Shown: positions 45,139 through 55,248 of the stretch, one piece after another | How positions within the stretch are numbered: position 1 is the stretch's first letter | Layout of the letters: the number at the start of each line of letters is the position of its first letter | Assembly: GCF_000472705.1 (NCBI RefSeq) | Contig: NZ_AXAE01000019.1 | Coordinates: 62,001 to 126,000, forward strand | Source: Mesorhizobium erdmanii USDA 3471 | Lineage (GTDB): Bacteria > Pseudomonadota > Alphaproteobacteria > Rhizobiales > Rhizobiaceae | DNA length: 64,000 nucleotides | Direction: 5' to 3' | Position numbers and translations under genes: made by a program | The notes under the pieces: model-generated | The model's input: the letters and a program-made list of their open reading frames with translations, nothing else | The model's database searches: none | Told to the model about the DNA's origin: nothing

Positions 45139-46098
45139 CTATAGCTTGCGCAGCGCCACTTCCTCGATCAGATGATCGGCGCCCTTGCGCAAGATGAGGT
45201 CGGCACGGGCGCGCGTCGGCAGGATGTTTTCGCGCAGGTTCTTCAGATTGATGTTGGTCCACAAGCCTTCGGCGATGGCGCGCGCCGATTCCTCCGAGAG
45301 CTGCGAATAGCGGTGGAAGAAGGAATCCGGATTGCGAAATGCGGTCTCGCGCAGACGCATGAAACGGGAAATGTACCACTGGTGGATCAGTTTCTCGTCG
45401 GCATCGATATAGATGGCGAAATCGAAAAAGTCGGACAGGAAGGGCACGATCTTGCCGTCTTGCGGCAGTTTTCCCGGCTGCAGCACATTGATGCCTTCGA
45501 AGATAAGGATATCGGGCCGGTCGATGGTGACGAATTCACCCGGAATGACGTCATAGGTGAGGTGCGAATAGACCGGGGCCCGGACATCGCGCTGCGCCGA
45601 CTTGATGCCTGACAGGAAGCGCAGCAGCGCGCCGACATCGTAGCTGTCGGGAAAGCCCTTGCGTTCCATCAGGTTTTCGCGGCGCAACACCTCGTTGGGC
45701 AGCAGGAAGCCATCGGTGGTGATGAGATCGACTTTGGGGCTCGACGGCCAGCGCGCCAGAAGCTCCTTCAGCACGCGCGCCGTGGTCGACTTGCCGACCG
45801 CGACGGAACCGGCAATGCCGATGATGAACGGCGTCTTGACGATGTCGACGGCATTGAAGAAGGCCTGGCGCTGCCGGAACAGCAGCTGGCTGGCTTCGAC
45901 ATGGGCGGACAGAAGTCGCGACAGCGACAGATAGATCCGCTCGACTTCGGCAAGATCGACCGGATCGTTGAGCGAGCGCAGACGGCGGAATTCGTCGTCG
46001 CTCAGCGTCAGCGGCGTGTCGGCGCGGAATTGCGACCATTGCTCGGCTGAGAAGAAACGAAAGGGGGAATATTTCTCGGCCGGCGCGAGCTGATCCAT
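45139..46098 (-). CDS. coaA: pantothenate kinase (type I)
   Basis: The 319-residue enzyme starts CoA synthesis by phosphorylating pantothenate. Walker [10 protein letters not shown] is at 97-105. [17 protein letters not shown] and [10 protein letters not shown] are the expected CoaA motifs. It follows hisE after 24 bp and ends the his cluster, an arrangement seen in many Rhizobiales. Confidence 0.97.
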   Translation of the reverse strand: MDQLAPAEKYSPFRFFSAEQWSQFRADTPLTLSDDEFRRLRSLNDPVDLAEVERIYLSLSRLLSAHVEASQLLFRQRQAFFNAVDIVKTPFIIGIAGSVAVGKSTTARVLKELLARWPSSPKVDLITTDGFLLPNEVLRRENLMERKGFPDSYDVGALLRFLSGIKSAQRDVRAPVYSHLTYDVIPGEFVTIDRPDILIFEGINVLQPGKLPQDGKIVPFLSDFFDFAIYIDADEKLIHQWYISRFMRLRETAFRNPDSFFHRYSQLSEESARAIAEGLWTNINLKNLRENILPTRARADLILRKGADHLIEEVALRKL

Positions 46099-46122
46099 CG
46101 AGATACCTGCCCTCCCTAGCGC

Positions 46123-46446
46123 TCAGCCCTTGGGCCGTGACGCCTTCTCGGCGATGCCCGAACGCCCGGTGCGGCTTTCGAGCTCCTTGAGCACGTCGCT
46201 CAACGGCACGCCCGAGAGGCCGAGAACGACGAGCCAATGATATATAAGATCGGCACTTTCGGAAACGAGGTGCTCTCTGTCGCCCTTGACGGCGGCAATC
46301 ACGGTCTCGACCGCCTCCTCGCCAAGCTTCTGCGCCGCCTTGTCGATGCCGCGTGCGAACAGCTTGGCCGTCCACGAGTCGGGATCGCCGGAACGGGCGC
46401 GTTCCCCGACGATTTTTTCCAGATCGGACAGCGAAAACTCGGTCAT
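46123..46446 (-). CDS. hisE: phosphoribosyl-ATP pyrophosphatase
   Basis: The 107-residue HisE performs the second step of histidine synthesis. [13 protein letters not shown] carries the conserved E-E-x2-E metal site and [10 protein letters not shown] the second helix. It is encoded apart from hisI, as in other alphaproteobacteria. It follows hisF by 31 bp. Confidence 0.96.
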   Translation of the reverse strand: MTEFSLSDLEKIVGERARSGDPDSWTAKLFARGIDKAAQKLGEEAVETVIAAVKGDREHLVSESADLIYHWLVVLGLSGVPLSDVLKELESRTGRSGIAEKASRPKG

Positions 46447-46477
46447 GGCGCCTGGGTCCTTTTCTAGCCGGAAGCCT

Positions 46478-47269
46478 CTAGGACCGATCGGCCGAGGAGT
46501 CCAGCCGCATGGGCAGGCCTGCCGCAGCCATGTGCGCCTTGGCTTGCGCTATCGTGTAGGTGCCGAAATGGAAGATCGAGGCCGCCAGCACCGCGCCGGC
46601 ATGGCCGTCGCGAATGCCTTCGACCAGATGATCCAGCGTGCCGACGCCGCCCGAAGCGATGACCGGCGCGCGCACCGCATCGGCAATCGCACGCGTCAGC
46701 GCGATGTCGTAGCCCGCCCTGGTGCCGTCGCGGTCCATCGAGGTCAGCAGGATCTCGCCGGCGCCGCGATCGACCATCTTTCGCGCGAATTCGACCGCGT
46801 CGATGCCGGTCTTCTCGCGCCCGCCATGGGTGAAGATCTCCCAGCGATCGGCCTCACCGGGCCTGGACACTTTCTTGGCGTCGATGGCGACGACGATGCA
46901 TTGGTTGCCGAACTTGTCGGCGGCTTCGGCGACGAAATCCGGATTCTTCACCGCCGCGGTGTTGATCGACACCTTGTCGGCGCCGGCCAGAAGCAGCTTC
47001 CTGATATCGGCGACCTGGCGCACGCCGCCGCCGACGGTCAGCGGCATGAAGCATTGTTCGGCGGTGCGGGCAATGACATCGAAGATGGTTTCGCGGTTGT
47101 CCGATGAAGCCGTGATGTCGAGAAAGCAGAGCTCGTCTGCGCCGGCGGCGTCATAGGCCTTGGCCGCCTCGACCGGATCACCGGCGTCGATGAGATCGAC
47201 GAAATTGACGCCCTTGACGACGCGGCCGTCCTTGACGTCGAGACAAGGGATGACGCGGGCTTTCAGCAT
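46478..47269 (-). CDS. hisF: imidazole glycerol phosphate synthase, cyclase subunit
   Basis: This 263-residue (beta-alpha)8 barrel makes imidazole glycerol phosphate and AICAR with HisH-supplied ammonia. The catalytic aspartates are D11 ([14 protein letters not shown]) and the one in VAIDAKKV (near 130); phosphate loops are SGGVG and the paired VGGG. Its ATG shares a base with the stop of an arginase-like gene (TGATG), so the two are coupled. HisF pairs with HisH, whose gene lies two genes away. Confidence 0.97.
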   Translation of the reverse strand: MLKARVIPCLDVKDGRVVKGVNFVDLIDAGDPVEAAKAYDAAGADELCFLDITASSDNRETIFDVIARTAEQCFMPLTVGGGVRQVADIRKLLLAGADKVSINTAAVKNPDFVAEAADKFGNQCIVVAIDAKKVSRPGEADRWEIFTHGGREKTGIDAVEFARKMVDRGAGEILLTSMDRDGTRAGYDIALTRAIADAVRAPVIASGGVGTLDHLVEGIRDGHAGAVLAASIFHFGTYTIAQAKAHMAAAGLPMRLDSSADRS

Positions 47270-48105
47270 CAAGCGCCCTCTATCGTGGCAATGAGATCGT
47301 TGAGCAGTCGGCCGACCAGTGGCGGCACATCGGCCTGAGCGTCGAAAGCTGGATCGTAAGCGGAAACCGTGATGCCGACGACCGGCATGGCAAGCGCCAT
47401 GGCGCAGGCCGCGTCGCGCAACTGTTCCGGATCCGGGCCGCCTGGGGTGGTATAGCGATTAGCCTGCAAGGTCTTGGGATCGTGGACGTCGAGATCGAGA
47501 TGCATGTGCACGCTTTTGGCGCCCGCGGCCTTCAGCTTTTGCGTCGCTTGCGCCACGCCAGGACATTCGGTGCGGATCACCGGCAAGGTCTCGAGAAGTT
47601 TCTTCTCCGAAGGATCGAGATCGCGGGCGTTGACGAGCACGCAGCGCGAAGGATCGATCGGCTTGAAACCGGGAATGGCCGCCGCCATCGGGCGCCAGCA
47701 CAGGCCAAGCACGGTCGCCAGCGCCATGCCGTCGAGAAAGCCGTGTATGGAGGTCTCGGGCGTGTTGAGATCGCCATGCTGGTCGGCCCAGATGATCGCA
47801 TCGGCGCCCTCGCCGGCGACCGCGCCAGCCGATGTCAGGCAGTTGCCGGCTAGCACGATGGGGAACCGCCCCCTGTCGATGGCGATGCGGACCTCGCCCG
47901 AGACGGCGTTGCAGACGGCAAAGCCGGTGGCGATCTCCCGCTCCTGACCGTCGCCGACCCTGCCGATATCCTCGACCTCGACATCGTGACCGGCCATGGT
48001 CAGGGCGTCGACGAGACCGCCTGATATCAGCGCATCCGGCCCCTGGCCCATGCCGCCGTGATAGTGGCCGCTGTCATAGGAGGCGAGGATAATGGTGATT
48101 TTCAC
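47269..48105 (-). CDS. arginase/agmatinase-family protein inside the his operon, incomplete metal site
   Basis: The 278-residue protein has the ureohydrolase outline. WADQHGD (D108, H110, D112) and HLDLDVHDP (D204, D206, D209) correspond to two of the three metal-binding motifs. The first motif, GGDHS in true arginases, reads AGNCLTS here (86-92), so the metal-ligand histidine is missing. It begins with GTG overlapping the hisA stop (GTGA) and its stop overlaps the hisF ATG, so it sits translationally coupled between hisA and hisF. It may be a formimidoyl- or guanidino-hydrolase with altered metal use, or a non-catalytic partner. The substrate is unknown. Confidence 0.82.
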   Translation of the reverse strand: MKITIILASYDSGHYHGGMGQGPDALISGGLVDALTMAGHDVEVEDIGRVGDGQEREIATGFAVCNAVSGEVRIAIDRGRFPIVLAGNCLTSAGAVAGEGADAIIWADQHGDLNTPETSIHGFLDGMALATVLGLCWRPMAAAIPGFKPIDPSRCVLVNARDLDPSEKKLLETLPVIRTECPGVAQATQKLKAAGAKSVHMHLDLDVHDPKTLQANRYTTPGGPDPEQLRDAACAMALAMPVVGITVSAYDPAFDAQADVPPLVGRLLNDLIATIEGA

Positions 48106-48851
48106 GATTTCGCCTCCGCCACCGGCCGGCCGTGCAGGATCGCGAGCGCCTCGGCCGGATCTATGCGGCCGTCATAGAGCGCGCGACCCGAGATGGCGCC
48201 TTCGAGCTTTCGCGCGTCGGGCATGGTCATGCGCACGATGTCGGCGATCGATGCGAGGCCGCCCGAAGCGATGACCGGGATCGACACGGCGTCGGCGAGG
48301 TCGATGGTGGCGTCCCAGTTGATGCCGGTCAGCACGCCGTCGCGATCGATGTCGGTGTAGATGATGGCGGCCACACCGGCCCCCTCGAATTTCCGGGCCA
48401 GTTCGATGGCGCCGAGGCTCGACGCCTCGGCCCAGCCCTCGACCGCCACCTTGCCGCCCTTGGCGTCGATACCGACGGCGACCTTGCCCGGAAAAGCCTT
48501 GCAGGCCTGCCTGACCAGATCGGGATCGCGCACCGCCACCGTGCCGAGGATGACGCGCGCCAGGCCTCGGTCGAGCCAGTCCTCGATCTGCGCAATCGTG
48601 CGGATGCCGCCGCCGAGCTGCACCGGGTTCTTCGTCGCCTTGAGGACGGCGCCGACCGCCGCGCTGTTGACGCTCTGGCCCTTGAAGGCGCCGTTGAGGT
48701 CGACGACATGCAGCCATTCGAAGCCCTGATCCTCGAAGGCTTTTGCCTGTGCGGCGGGATCATCGTTGTAGATGGTCGCGGTCGCCATGTCGCCGTGCTT
48801 CAGGCGCACACATTGGCCGTCCTTGAGGTCGATGGCAGGAAACAGGATCAT
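48102..48851 (-). CDS. hisA: ProFAR isomerase (HisA)
   Basis: The 249-residue barrel isomerises the fourth intermediate of histidine synthesis. Catalytic D8 ([14 protein letters not shown]) and the aspartate in YTDIDRDG are present, with phosphate loops in LGGGIR and ASGG. AAGGAG lies upstream. A 118-bp gap to hisH contains GCCGCCCCTTGAGGGGCAGC, a short hairpin that may alter downstream expression. Confidence 0.97.
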   Translation of the reverse strand: MILFPAIDLKDGQCVRLKHGDMATATIYNDDPAAQAKAFEDQGFEWLHVVDLNGAFKGQSVNSAAVGAVLKATKNPVQLGGGIRTIAQIEDWLDRGLARVILGTVAVRDPDLVRQACKAFPGKVAVGIDAKGGKVAVEGWAEASSLGAIELARKFEGAGVAAIIYTDIDRDGVLTGINWDATIDLADAVSIPVIASGGLASIADIVRMTMPDARKLEGAISGRALYDGRIDPAEALAILHGRPVAEAKS

Positions 48852-48969
48852 GCTGCGCTGCGCTCCTTGAAAGCCTGGGCGCTTGAATTGGCTCGTGGAT
48901 GGATCCCATCTGGCAAAGGCTCGCGCCGCCCCTTGAGGGGCAGCGCCAACATCCGGCGCGGATTGCTCA

Positions 48970-49620
48970 TCACGGCCTCCACTTCAGGAAATTGGTGATC
49001 AGCGCCAGGCCCAGCGCCTGGCTCTTCTCTGGATGGAACTGCGTGCCGACGAGATTGTCGCGCCCGACAGTCGCCGTCACCGGACCGCCATAGTCGGCTT
49101 CGGCCAGAACCTCGTCCGGCTTCCTCGCGTCGAGATGGTAGGAATGGACGAAATAGGCGTGAAGGCCGTCCGGTCCGGTCGGGATGCCGGCGAACAGCGG
49201 ATGTTTGCGCCGGAGCTCGATCGTATTCCAGCCGATCTGCGGGATTTTCAGTGCGGCATCGGTGGGCGTGATCTCCTTGACGTCGCCCGCTATCCAGCCA
49301 AAACCGTTGGTGACGGTCTTTTCCAGGCCGCGCTCGGACATCAGTTGCATGCCGACGCAGATGCCGAGGAAAGGCCGGCCCTTGGCAATGGCGACCTCCT
49401 CGACCGCCTCCCACATGCCGTCGACGGCGCGCAAGCCGGCCGCGCAATCGGCATAGGCGCCGACACCGGGCAGGACGATGCGGTCGGCGGTGCGCACCCG
49501 GTCGGCATCGGCCGTCAGGTCGATCTCAGCCGCTATGCCGGCTTCGCGCGCGGCACGCTCGAAGGCCTTGGTGGCCGAGCGCAGATTGCCCGAACCGTAG
49601 TCGATGATTGCTACCCGCAT
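48970..49620 (-). CDS. hisH: imidazole glycerol phosphate synthase, glutamine amidotransferase subunit
   Basis: The 216-residue class I glutaminase feeds ammonia to HisF. The triad is complete: C88 in [10 protein letters not shown] and the His/Glu pair in [10 protein letters not shown] near 190. DYGSGNLRS opens the protein as usual. It starts 1 bp after the DUF2628 stop, so it is co-translated with that gene. Confidence 0.97.
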   Translation of the reverse strand: MRVAIIDYGSGNLRSATKAFERAAREAGIAAEIDLTADADRVRTADRIVLPGVGAYADCAAGLRAVDGMWEAVEEVAIAKGRPFLGICVGMQLMSERGLEKTVTNGFGWIAGDVKEITPTDAALKIPQIGWNTIELRRKHPLFAGIPTGPDGLHAYFVHSYHLDARKPDEVLAEADYGGPVTATVGRDNLVGTQFHPEKSQALGLALITNFLKWRP

Positions 49621-49621
49621 G

Positions 49622-50098
49622 TCAGGGGCGTCCTGGAACGTGGGTCAGCCCCAGCGCCATGCCGGGCTGCGCCGGGCGGGCCAGGGCGGCATCCGGAACC
49701 ATGCGCGGCGCTGGCGTGGGTTCCTCCGCATGCGCCTCGACCTCCAGCGCATAGCGCGTGTCGGCATCGTCGAGCCAGCCGGCCTGAACCACGCCCCATT
49801 CATGCCAGCCGCGCCGGCGCAGTGCGGCGATGCGCAACCCTTGCCCCTCCAGGCCAACATAGAGCGAGACCAGCAGCGACAGCAGCGAACCGGCCAGTCC
49901 AAGGCCAAGATTTTCGGCAGCCATCGAAAGCGCGCCCATGACGACGAAGGCAAGTGCTGCTTCGATCCACAGCCGGTTCCAGGCGAACCATAGCGGCGGC
50001 ACCAGAAACCCCAGCCAGGTGAAGCCGTCGCGGATAAAGGCCGACCTGTCGGCCTTTTCGCCGCGGCCGGGCGGTTCCATCACGACATAGGCGGCCAT
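49622..50098 (-). CDS. DUF2628 membrane protein in the his operon
   Basis: A 158-residue protein. A basic N-terminus with [24 protein letters not shown] is followed by two to three hydrophobic segments (about 25-95) and RRRGW, the usual DUF2628 pattern. The C-terminal 50 residues are acidic and Pro/Ala-rich. The function is unknown. It lies 4 bp after hisB and 1 bp before hisH, a placement conserved in many rhizobia. Confidence 0.85.
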   Translation of the reverse strand: MAAYVVMEPPGRGEKADRSAFIRDGFTWLGFLVPPLWFAWNRLWIEAALAFVVMGALSMAAENLGLGLAGSLLSLLVSLYVGLEGQGLRIAALRRRGWHEWGVVQAGWLDDADTRYALEVEAHAEEPTPAPRMVPDAALARPAQPGMALGLTHVPGRP

Positions 50099-50102
50099 GA
50101 CG

Positions 50103-50702
50103 CTATCCCTTCAAAGAACCTTTGGTGGAGGGAACCGCGTCCGGCTGGCGCGGGTCGTGCTCGAGCGCGGCGCGCAGCGCGCGCGCCACCGCCTTGAAGC
50201 AGGTCTCGGCAATATGGTGATTGTTGGCGCCATAATGGTTGGTAACGTGCAGCGTGATGCCGGCATTCTGCGCCAGCGCCTGGAAGAATTCACGCACCAG
50301 CTCAGTGTCGAAGGTGCCTATCTTGGGCGACGAGAAGGCAACGTTCCAGACCAGGAAAGGCCGGCCGGACACGTCGATCGCGGCGCGCGTCAGCGTCTCG
50401 TCCATGGCGAGATCGATCGAGGCATAGCGCATGATGCCGCGCCGTTCGCCGAGCGCCTTGGTCAGTGCCTGGCCAAGCGCGATGCCGGTGTCCTCGACCG
50501 TGTGGTGGTCGTCAATGTGAAGGTCGCCCTTGGCCCTGACCGTCATGTCGATCAGCGAATGACGGGAAAGCTGGTCGAGCATGTGGTCGAAGAAGCCGAC
50601 GCCCGTAGCGATATCGGATTTGCCTGAACCGTCGACATGGACCGACACGGAAATGTCGGTTTCCCTGGTCTTGCGGCTCGCTTCGGCTGAACGGGGCGCC
50701 AT
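50103..50702 (-). CDS. hisB: imidazoleglycerol-phosphate dehydratase
   Basis: The 199-residue HisB performs the sixth step of histidine synthesis. The two metal-binding motif pairs are present: [13 protein letters not shown] and DDHHTVEDT in the first half, FDTELVREF and [14 protein letters not shown] in the second. ATG 50702 is chosen; an earlier frame extension is unconserved. It heads the his operon, divergent from hslV across a 239-bp gap that holds both promoters. Confidence 0.97.
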   Translation of the reverse strand: MAPRSAEASRKTRETDISVSVHVDGSGKSDIATGVGFFDHMLDQLSRHSLIDMTVRAKGDLHIDDHHTVEDTGIALGQALTKALGERRGIMRYASIDLAMDETLTRAAIDVSGRPFLVWNVAFSSPKIGTFDTELVREFFQALAQNAGITLHVTNHYGANNHHIAETCFKAVARALRAALEHDPRQPDAVPSTKGSLKG

Positions 50703-50941
50703 CACTCTATCCTTGTCCCTGGGCCACATGATGACCGGTGCACGGGCTTCAGGCGCTCGCGGGCCTGAAAACGAATGCCTTCTACCAGCATGATCCGGCG
50801 ATTGCCAGTTGCCTCTGACAGAGGTATCGACCTTGCCGGAGAGGCGATTTGCAATCGTTCCTCCCATGCATACATATGGCCGATCAAAGTTACTCGTACC
50901 GCGCCAATCGCCTCTTGGGATCGCGCGAATCGGAGCCAGGA

Positions 50942-51493
50942 ATGTCTGATAATCTGAACATGCACGCCACGACCATCGTGACGGTGCGCAAAGGCAACAA
51001 GGTGGTGATCGCCGGCGACGGCCAGGTCAGCCTTGGCCAGACCATCATGAAGGGCAATGCCCGCAAGGTCCGCCGTATCGGCAAGGGCGGAAATGTGATC
51101 GCCGGTTTCGCCGGCGCCACCGCCGACGCCTTCACTCTGCTGGAACGGCTGGAAGCCAAGCTCGAACAATATCCCGACCAGCTGACGCGCGCCTGCGTCG
51201 AACTCGCCAAGGACTGGCGCACCGACCGCTATCTGCGCCGCCTGGAAGCGATGATGCTGGTGGCCGACAAGTCGGTATCGCTGGCGCTGACCGGCAATGG
51301 CGACGTGCTCGAGCCCGAACATGGCGTCATGGCCATCGGTTCGGGCGGCAATTACGCGCTGGCCGCCGCCCGCGCGCTGATGGACACCGACAAGGATGCC
51401 GAGGAGATCGCCCGCAAGGCGATGCAGATCGCGTCCGACATCTGCGTCTACACCAACAACAATTTCGTCGTCGAAACGCTCGATGCCGCCTGA
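50942..51493 (+). CDS. hslV: ATP-dependent protease HslVU, peptidase subunit
   Basis: The 183-residue proteasome-like threonine peptidase works with HslU. The active-site threonine follows a short leader (MSDNLNMHA then T10, TTIVTVRKG) and is exposed by self-cleavage. [16 protein letters not shown] and the closing [18 protein letters not shown] are typical. GGAGCCAGGA lies upstream. It overlaps the GNAT gene by 11 bp. Confidence 0.97.
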   Translation: MSDNLNMHATTIVTVRKGNKVVIAGDGQVSLGQTIMKGNARKVRRIGKGGNVIAGFAGATADAFTLLERLEAKLEQYPDQLTRACVELAKDWRTDRYLRRLEAMMLVADKSVSLALTGNGDVLEPEHGVMAIGSGGNYALAAARALMDTDKDAEEIARKAMQIASDICVYTNNNFVVETLDAA

Positions 51494-52004
51494 ACATTCT
51501 CAGCCATACGATTTTCGGCCGGTCACGCAAAAGGATCTGCCGATGATCGCCGGCTGGCTTGGAGAGCCTGAAGTGGCGCAGTGGTGGGGCGATGCGGAGA
51601 AGGAGATCGCGGAGATCCGCGAGCACATCGATTCCGTTTCGGTGGAGCCGCTGATCGTCGAACTCTACGGCAAGCCGATCGCCTACCTGCAAAGCTACGA
51701 CCCGCATCTGGAAGACGACCATCCCTATGCCGACCAGCCGTTCGGCACGCTCGGCATCGACCTGTCGATCGGCCTGCCGGACCTGATCGGCATCGGCCAC
51801 GGCTCGGCCATCCTCAGGCAGTTTGTCGAAGAGCTGTTCGAGGAGGGTGTGCCCCGCGTCATCATCGACCCCGATCCTGCCAATCTGAGGGCCATCCGCG
51901 CCTATGAAAAGGCAGGATTCAGGACCATGGACCGCAGGCATTCGGTCTATGGCGACGTCGTGCTGATGGCCATCGATAGCGGCGACGAGGAAGAGGGGCA
52001 GTAG
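51483..52004 (+). CDS. GNAT acetyltransferase, AAC(6')-like
   Basis: A 173-residue GNAT protein similar in shape to aminoglycoside 6'-N-acetyltransferases: [16 protein letters not shown] at the start, [15 protein letters not shown] as the acetyl-CoA loop and [17 protein letters not shown] in the core. It overlaps hslV by 11 bp. Resistance cannot be assumed, because most chromosomal relatives have other acceptors. Confidence 0.88.
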   Translation: MPPEHSQPYDFRPVTQKDLPMIAGWLGEPEVAQWWGDAEKEIAEIREHIDSVSVEPLIVELYGKPIAYLQSYDPHLEDDHPYADQPFGTLGIDLSIGLPDLIGIGHGSAILRQFVEELFEEGVPRVIIDPDPANLRAIRAYEKAGFRTMDRRHSVYGDVVLMAIDSGDEEEGQ

Positions 52005-52007
52005 GGC

Positions 52008-52607
52008 ATGAACATTTCCGACGAGGACAAGAGCCTTTCGGCCTATGAAAACAGCTGGCGGATAGGGTTGCTGATCGTGGCCGGCCTGGTGATCGTCCAG
52101 GCCTTCACGCTATACCTCATGGGCCATCCGCCGATCTGCACCTGCGGCTACGTCAAGCTTTGGCACGGCGTGGTCAACAGCTCCGAGAATTCCCAGCATA
52201 TTTCGGACTGGTACACGTTCTCGCACATCATCCACGGCTTTCTGTTCTACGCGCTGGCACGGTTCCTGTTCCCCCGTTCGCCGATCGGCCTGCGGCTGGC
52301 CTTCGCCGTCCTCATCGAGGGCGGCTGGGAACTGCTCGAAAACAGCCCGTTCATCATCGACCGCTACCGCGCCGGCACCATTTCGCTCGACTATTACGGT
52401 GACAGCATCATCAATTCGGTGTCCGACACACTGGCCATGGTGCTGGGATTTGTGATGGCGCGAAGGCTACCTATATGGGTGATCGTCAGCCTCGCCATCC
52501 TGTTCGAACTGGGTACCGGCTATCTCATCCGGGACAATCTGACACTCAACGTGATCATGCTGCTGCATCCGTTCGAGGCCATCAAGCAGTGGCAAAGTGG
52601 AATTTAG
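52008..52607 (+). CDS. UPF0314/DUF2585 membrane protein
   Basis: A 199-residue protein with about five transmembrane segments. [14 protein letters not shown] and [25 protein letters not shown] are hallmarks of DUF2585 (UPF0314), a Rhizobiales family of unknown function. It lies between hslV and hslU in the same direction, 3 bp after the GNAT gene, and ends 4 bp before hslU. Confidence 0.9.
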   Translation: MNISDEDKSLSAYENSWRIGLLIVAGLVIVQAFTLYLMGHPPICTCGYVKLWHGVVNSSENSQHISDWYTFSHIIHGFLFYALARFLFPRSPIGLRLAFAVLIEGGWELLENSPFIIDRYRAGTISLDYYGDSIINSVSDTLAMVLGFVMARRLPIWVIVSLAILFELGTGYLIRDNLTLNVIMLLHPFEAIKQWQSGI

Positions 52608-52611
52608 TGAT

Positions 52612-53922
52612 ATGAGCACATTTTCTCCCCGCGAAATCGTTTCGGAACTCGACCGTTTCATCATCGGCCAGAAGGACGCCAAGCGCGCCGTGGCCATCGC
52701 CTTGCGCAACCGCTGGCGCCGCCAGCAGCTGGAAGGCCAGATGCGCGAAGAGGTGATGCCGAAGAACATCCTGATGATCGGGCCGACCGGCGTCGGCAAG
52801 ACCGAGATATCGCGCCGCCTGGCGCGCCTGGCCGGTGCGCCCTTCGTCAAGGTCGAAGCCACCAAATTCACCGAAGTCGGCTATGTCGGCCGTGACGTCG
52901 AGCAGATCATCCGCGACCTCGTCGAGATCGCCATCGGCCTGGTGCGCGAGAAGATGCGCGAGGACGTCAAGGCGCGCGCCCACGTCAACGCCGAGGAACG
53001 CGTGCTGGAAGCGCTGGTCGGCAAGACGGCCAGCCCAGCGACGCGTGACTCCTTCCGCAAGAAGCTGCGCGACGGCGAGCTCGACGACAAGGAAATCGAG
53101 ATAGAAGTGGCCGACACCGGCAATGGCGGCATGCCCGGCTTCGAGATTCCCGGCATGCCGGGCGCCAATATCGGGGTGCTGAACATCAACGACATGCTGT
53201 CGAAGGCGATGGGCGGCAAGAAGACCAAGCAGCGCAAGACGACGGTGAAGGACTCCTACGATCTTCTGGTCAGCGACGAGTCCGACAAGCTGCTCGACCA
53301 GGACGAGGTGGTGCGCCGGGCGCTCGATGCCGCGGAAAATGACGGCATCGTCTTCCTCGACGAGATCGACAAGATCGCGGCAAGATCCGACATTTCCGGC
53401 GGGCCTTCGCGCGAGGGCGTGCAGCGCGACCTGCTGCCGCTGGTCGAAGGCACTACGGTGGCGACCAAATACGGGCCGTTGAAGACGGACCACATCCTGT
53501 TCATCGCCTCGGGCGCGTTTCACGTGTCGAAGCCTTCCGACCTGTTGCCGGAATTGCAGGGCCGCCTGCCGATACGCGTCGAGCTGCGCGCTCTGGAGAA
53601 GGAGGATTTCGTCCGCATCCTGACCGAGACCGAAGCCAGCCTGATCAAGCAGTATATCGCTCTGATGAAGACCGAGGGCGTCGAGCTGACGTTCACCGAC
53701 GATGCGATCGATTCGCTCGCCGGCGTCGCCGTCGATCTCAACGCCAGCATCGAGAACATCGGCGCCCGGCGGCTGCAGACGGTGATGGAGCGGGTGCTGG
53801 ACGAGATTTCGTATGACGCGCCAGACCGCAACGGCACGGCCGTCACCATCGACGCCGCCTATGTCGAGAAGCATGTCGGCGACCTCTCCAGAAACACGGA
53901 TTTGTCGCGATTTATCCTTTAA
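52612..53922 (+). CDS. hslU: ATP-dependent protease HslVU, ATPase subunit
   Basis: The 436-residue AAA+ unfoldase feeds substrates to HslV. Walker [10 protein letters not shown] is at 57-65, preceded by [24 protein letters not shown]. The I domain follows (about 105-240). Walker [10 protein letters not shown] and the C-terminal LSRFIL motif that docks into HslV are intact. ATG 52612 is favoured over GTG 52597 because [10 protein letters not shown] matches the family start. Confidence 0.97.
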   Translation: MSTFSPREIVSELDRFIIGQKDAKRAVAIALRNRWRRQQLEGQMREEVMPKNILMIGPTGVGKTEISRRLARLAGAPFVKVEATKFTEVGYVGRDVEQIIRDLVEIAIGLVREKMREDVKARAHVNAEERVLEALVGKTASPATRDSFRKKLRDGELDDKEIEIEVADTGNGGMPGFEIPGMPGANIGVLNINDMLSKAMGGKKTKQRKTTVKDSYDLLVSDESDKLLDQDEVVRRALDAAENDGIVFLDEIDKIAARSDISGGPSREGVQRDLLPLVEGTTVATKYGPLKTDHILFIASGAFHVSKPSDLLPELQGRLPIRVELRALEKEDFVRILTETEASLIKQYIALMKTEGVELTFTDDAIDSLAGVAVDLNASIENIGARRLQTVMERVLDEISYDAPDRNGTAVTIDAAYVEKHVGDLSRNTDLSRFIL

Positions 53923-53926
53923 ACAA

Positions 53927-53949
53927 CGGCGCCGGCTGTTCCGGCGCCG
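53927..53949 (+). terminator. hairpin after hslU
   Basis: CGGCGCCGG and CCGGCGCCG form a 9-bp stem with a 5-nt loop 4 bp after the stop. There is no T-run, so termination strength is uncertain. Confidence 0.5.
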
Positions 53950-53980
53950 GTTCAGGCAACGTATAAAGAACCATGTGTGG

Positions 53981-53998
53981 CCAGATGGTACCATCTGG
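53981..53998. promoter_or_regulatory. perfect 18-bp palindrome between hslU and the DUF1402 gene
   Basis: CCAGATGGTACCATCTGG is fully self-complementary with no loop, the form expected of a dimeric regulator's site. It occurs 32 bp after the hslU hairpin. No matching site elsewhere in the window was noticed. Confidence 0.45.
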
Positions 53999-54070
53999 GC
54001 ATCTTTCGTCCTGCCGGGTGAAGGGGCGCTCTCGACTCAACCGTGAGCACTACCCTAGTTTGCCCGGCAC

Positions 54071-54166
54071 TACAGCGCCGCGCGTCCGTCGGACGCGCAA
54101 AAGGACGCTGCAGCACTTTGTTTGGCCATGATCCTTTCCGAAATCTAGTTCAGATTTCGGGTCATG
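54071..54166. repeat. double-hairpin extragenic repeat
   Basis: GCGCGTCC/GGACGCGC (54080-54098) forms the first hairpin. CATGA..TCATG arms (54127-54166), enclosing CCGAAATCT/AGATTTCGG, form the second. This pairing is typical of dispersed rhizobial repeats. It lies just ahead of the DUF1402 gene. Confidence 0.7.
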
Positions 54167-54187
54167 TGCGTTTGCAGGCGGCGGTGC

Positions 54188-55147
54188 ATGAAAAAACTGA
54201 TCCTGGTCATTCTCGGCCTGACCCTGGCGGCGACGCTGTTCGCCGCCGAGGCGGCGACATTGGTGCCGGCTGGCAACCGAAATGCCGAGCAGCCCGATAT
54301 CCCCGGCGCCTCGAGCCGGCGCACGCAAGCGACCAACACCACTTTTCAGGCAAAGTACCGCAAGGTCTATGCCTTGCTGCAGAACGACCCCGACCTGCGC
54401 GGCAAGATCAAGAAGGCCGCAAGCGCCTACGGCATCGATCCGATGCACATCGTCGGCGCCATCGTCGGCGAGCACACGTACAATGTCGACGCCTACGACC
54501 GGCTGCAGACCTATTACGTAAAGGCGATTTCCTATCTCTCCGGCAAGCTGACCTTCGCTTATGACGGCGAGGACATCACCGATTTCGTGCAGCGGCCGGA
54601 ATTCAAGAAATGCGCTGGCATGTCCGACAGCTACGACCTGTGGGAATGCCGCGAACAGGTGTGGAACCATGCATTCCGCGGCAAGACCGTCGGCGGCACA
54701 AGCTTTCCCGACGACCGCTTCGGCGCCACTTTCTTCCAGCCCTACTATGCCGGCCAGACTTTCGGCCTCGGCCAGCTCAATCCTCTGACCGCCTTGCAGA
54801 TGAGCGATCTCGTGCACAAGATGTCGGGTCTGCCGAAGCTCGATGTCGCCGATCCCAACTCGGTCTACAAGACCATCATGGATCCGGACCTGACCTTGCC
54901 CTATGTCGCGGCGACGATCCGGAAATCGATCGACGCCTACAAGAGCATCGCCGGCTTCGACATTTCAGGCAATCCGGGACTGACCGCCACGCTCTACAAT
55001 GTCGGCAACCCGGAGCAGCGCGCCTATGCGCTGAAGGCGGAAAACGACAAACGCCGCGCCGCCGGTGAGCCGGAAAAGCTGCCGGAAGAGAACTATTACG
55101 GCTGGCTGGTCAACGACAAGCTGCCTGAGCTGAAGGCGCTGTTTTAG
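54188..55147 (+). CDS. DUF1402 family secreted protein
   Basis: A 319-residue protein with a signal peptide (MKKLILVILGLTLAATLFAAEAA, cleavage near 22). YGIDPMHIVGAIVGEHTYNVDAYD and FGLGQLNPLTALQMSDLVH resemble the catalytic-domain surroundings of lytic transglycosylases (Glu in GEH, then GLGQLN). DUF1402 is found mainly in Rhizobiales and may act on peptidoglycan; this is inference from those motifs. ATG 54188 starts the signal peptide. Confidence 0.8.
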   Translation: MKKLILVILGLTLAATLFAAEAATLVPAGNRNAEQPDIPGASSRRTQATNTTFQAKYRKVYALLQNDPDLRGKIKKAASAYGIDPMHIVGAIVGEHTYNVDAYDRLQTYYVKAISYLSGKLTFAYDGEDITDFVQRPEFKKCAGMSDSYDLWECREQVWNHAFRGKTVGGTSFPDDRFGATFFQPYYAGQTFGLGQLNPLTALQMSDLVHKMSGLPKLDVADPNSVYKTIMDPDLTLPYVAATIRKSIDAYKSIAGFDISGNPGLTATLYNVGNPEQRAYALKAENDKRRAAGEPEKLPEENYYGWLVNDKLPELKALF

Positions 55148-55190
55148 GGCTGGAAGAAACAAACGCCGCCTGGCTTTCCACGTTTGCACC

Positions 55191-55217
55191 GCCCCTCATT
55201 GCAGGCAGATGAGGGGC
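55191..55217. terminator. bidirectional hairpin between DUF1402 and mocF-like genes
   Basis: GCCCCTCAT and ATGAGGGGC form a perfect 9-bp stem with a 9-nt loop in the gap between convergent genes. Confidence 0.6.
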
Positions 55218-55248
55218 TGCGCCGATCTCTACGAACTCGAGCGAAGAT

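Noticed and set aside
50703..50941. Heat-shock (RpoH) promoter before hslV
   Set aside because: A CTTG element is present, but no -10 at the right distance could be found, so no site is claimed.
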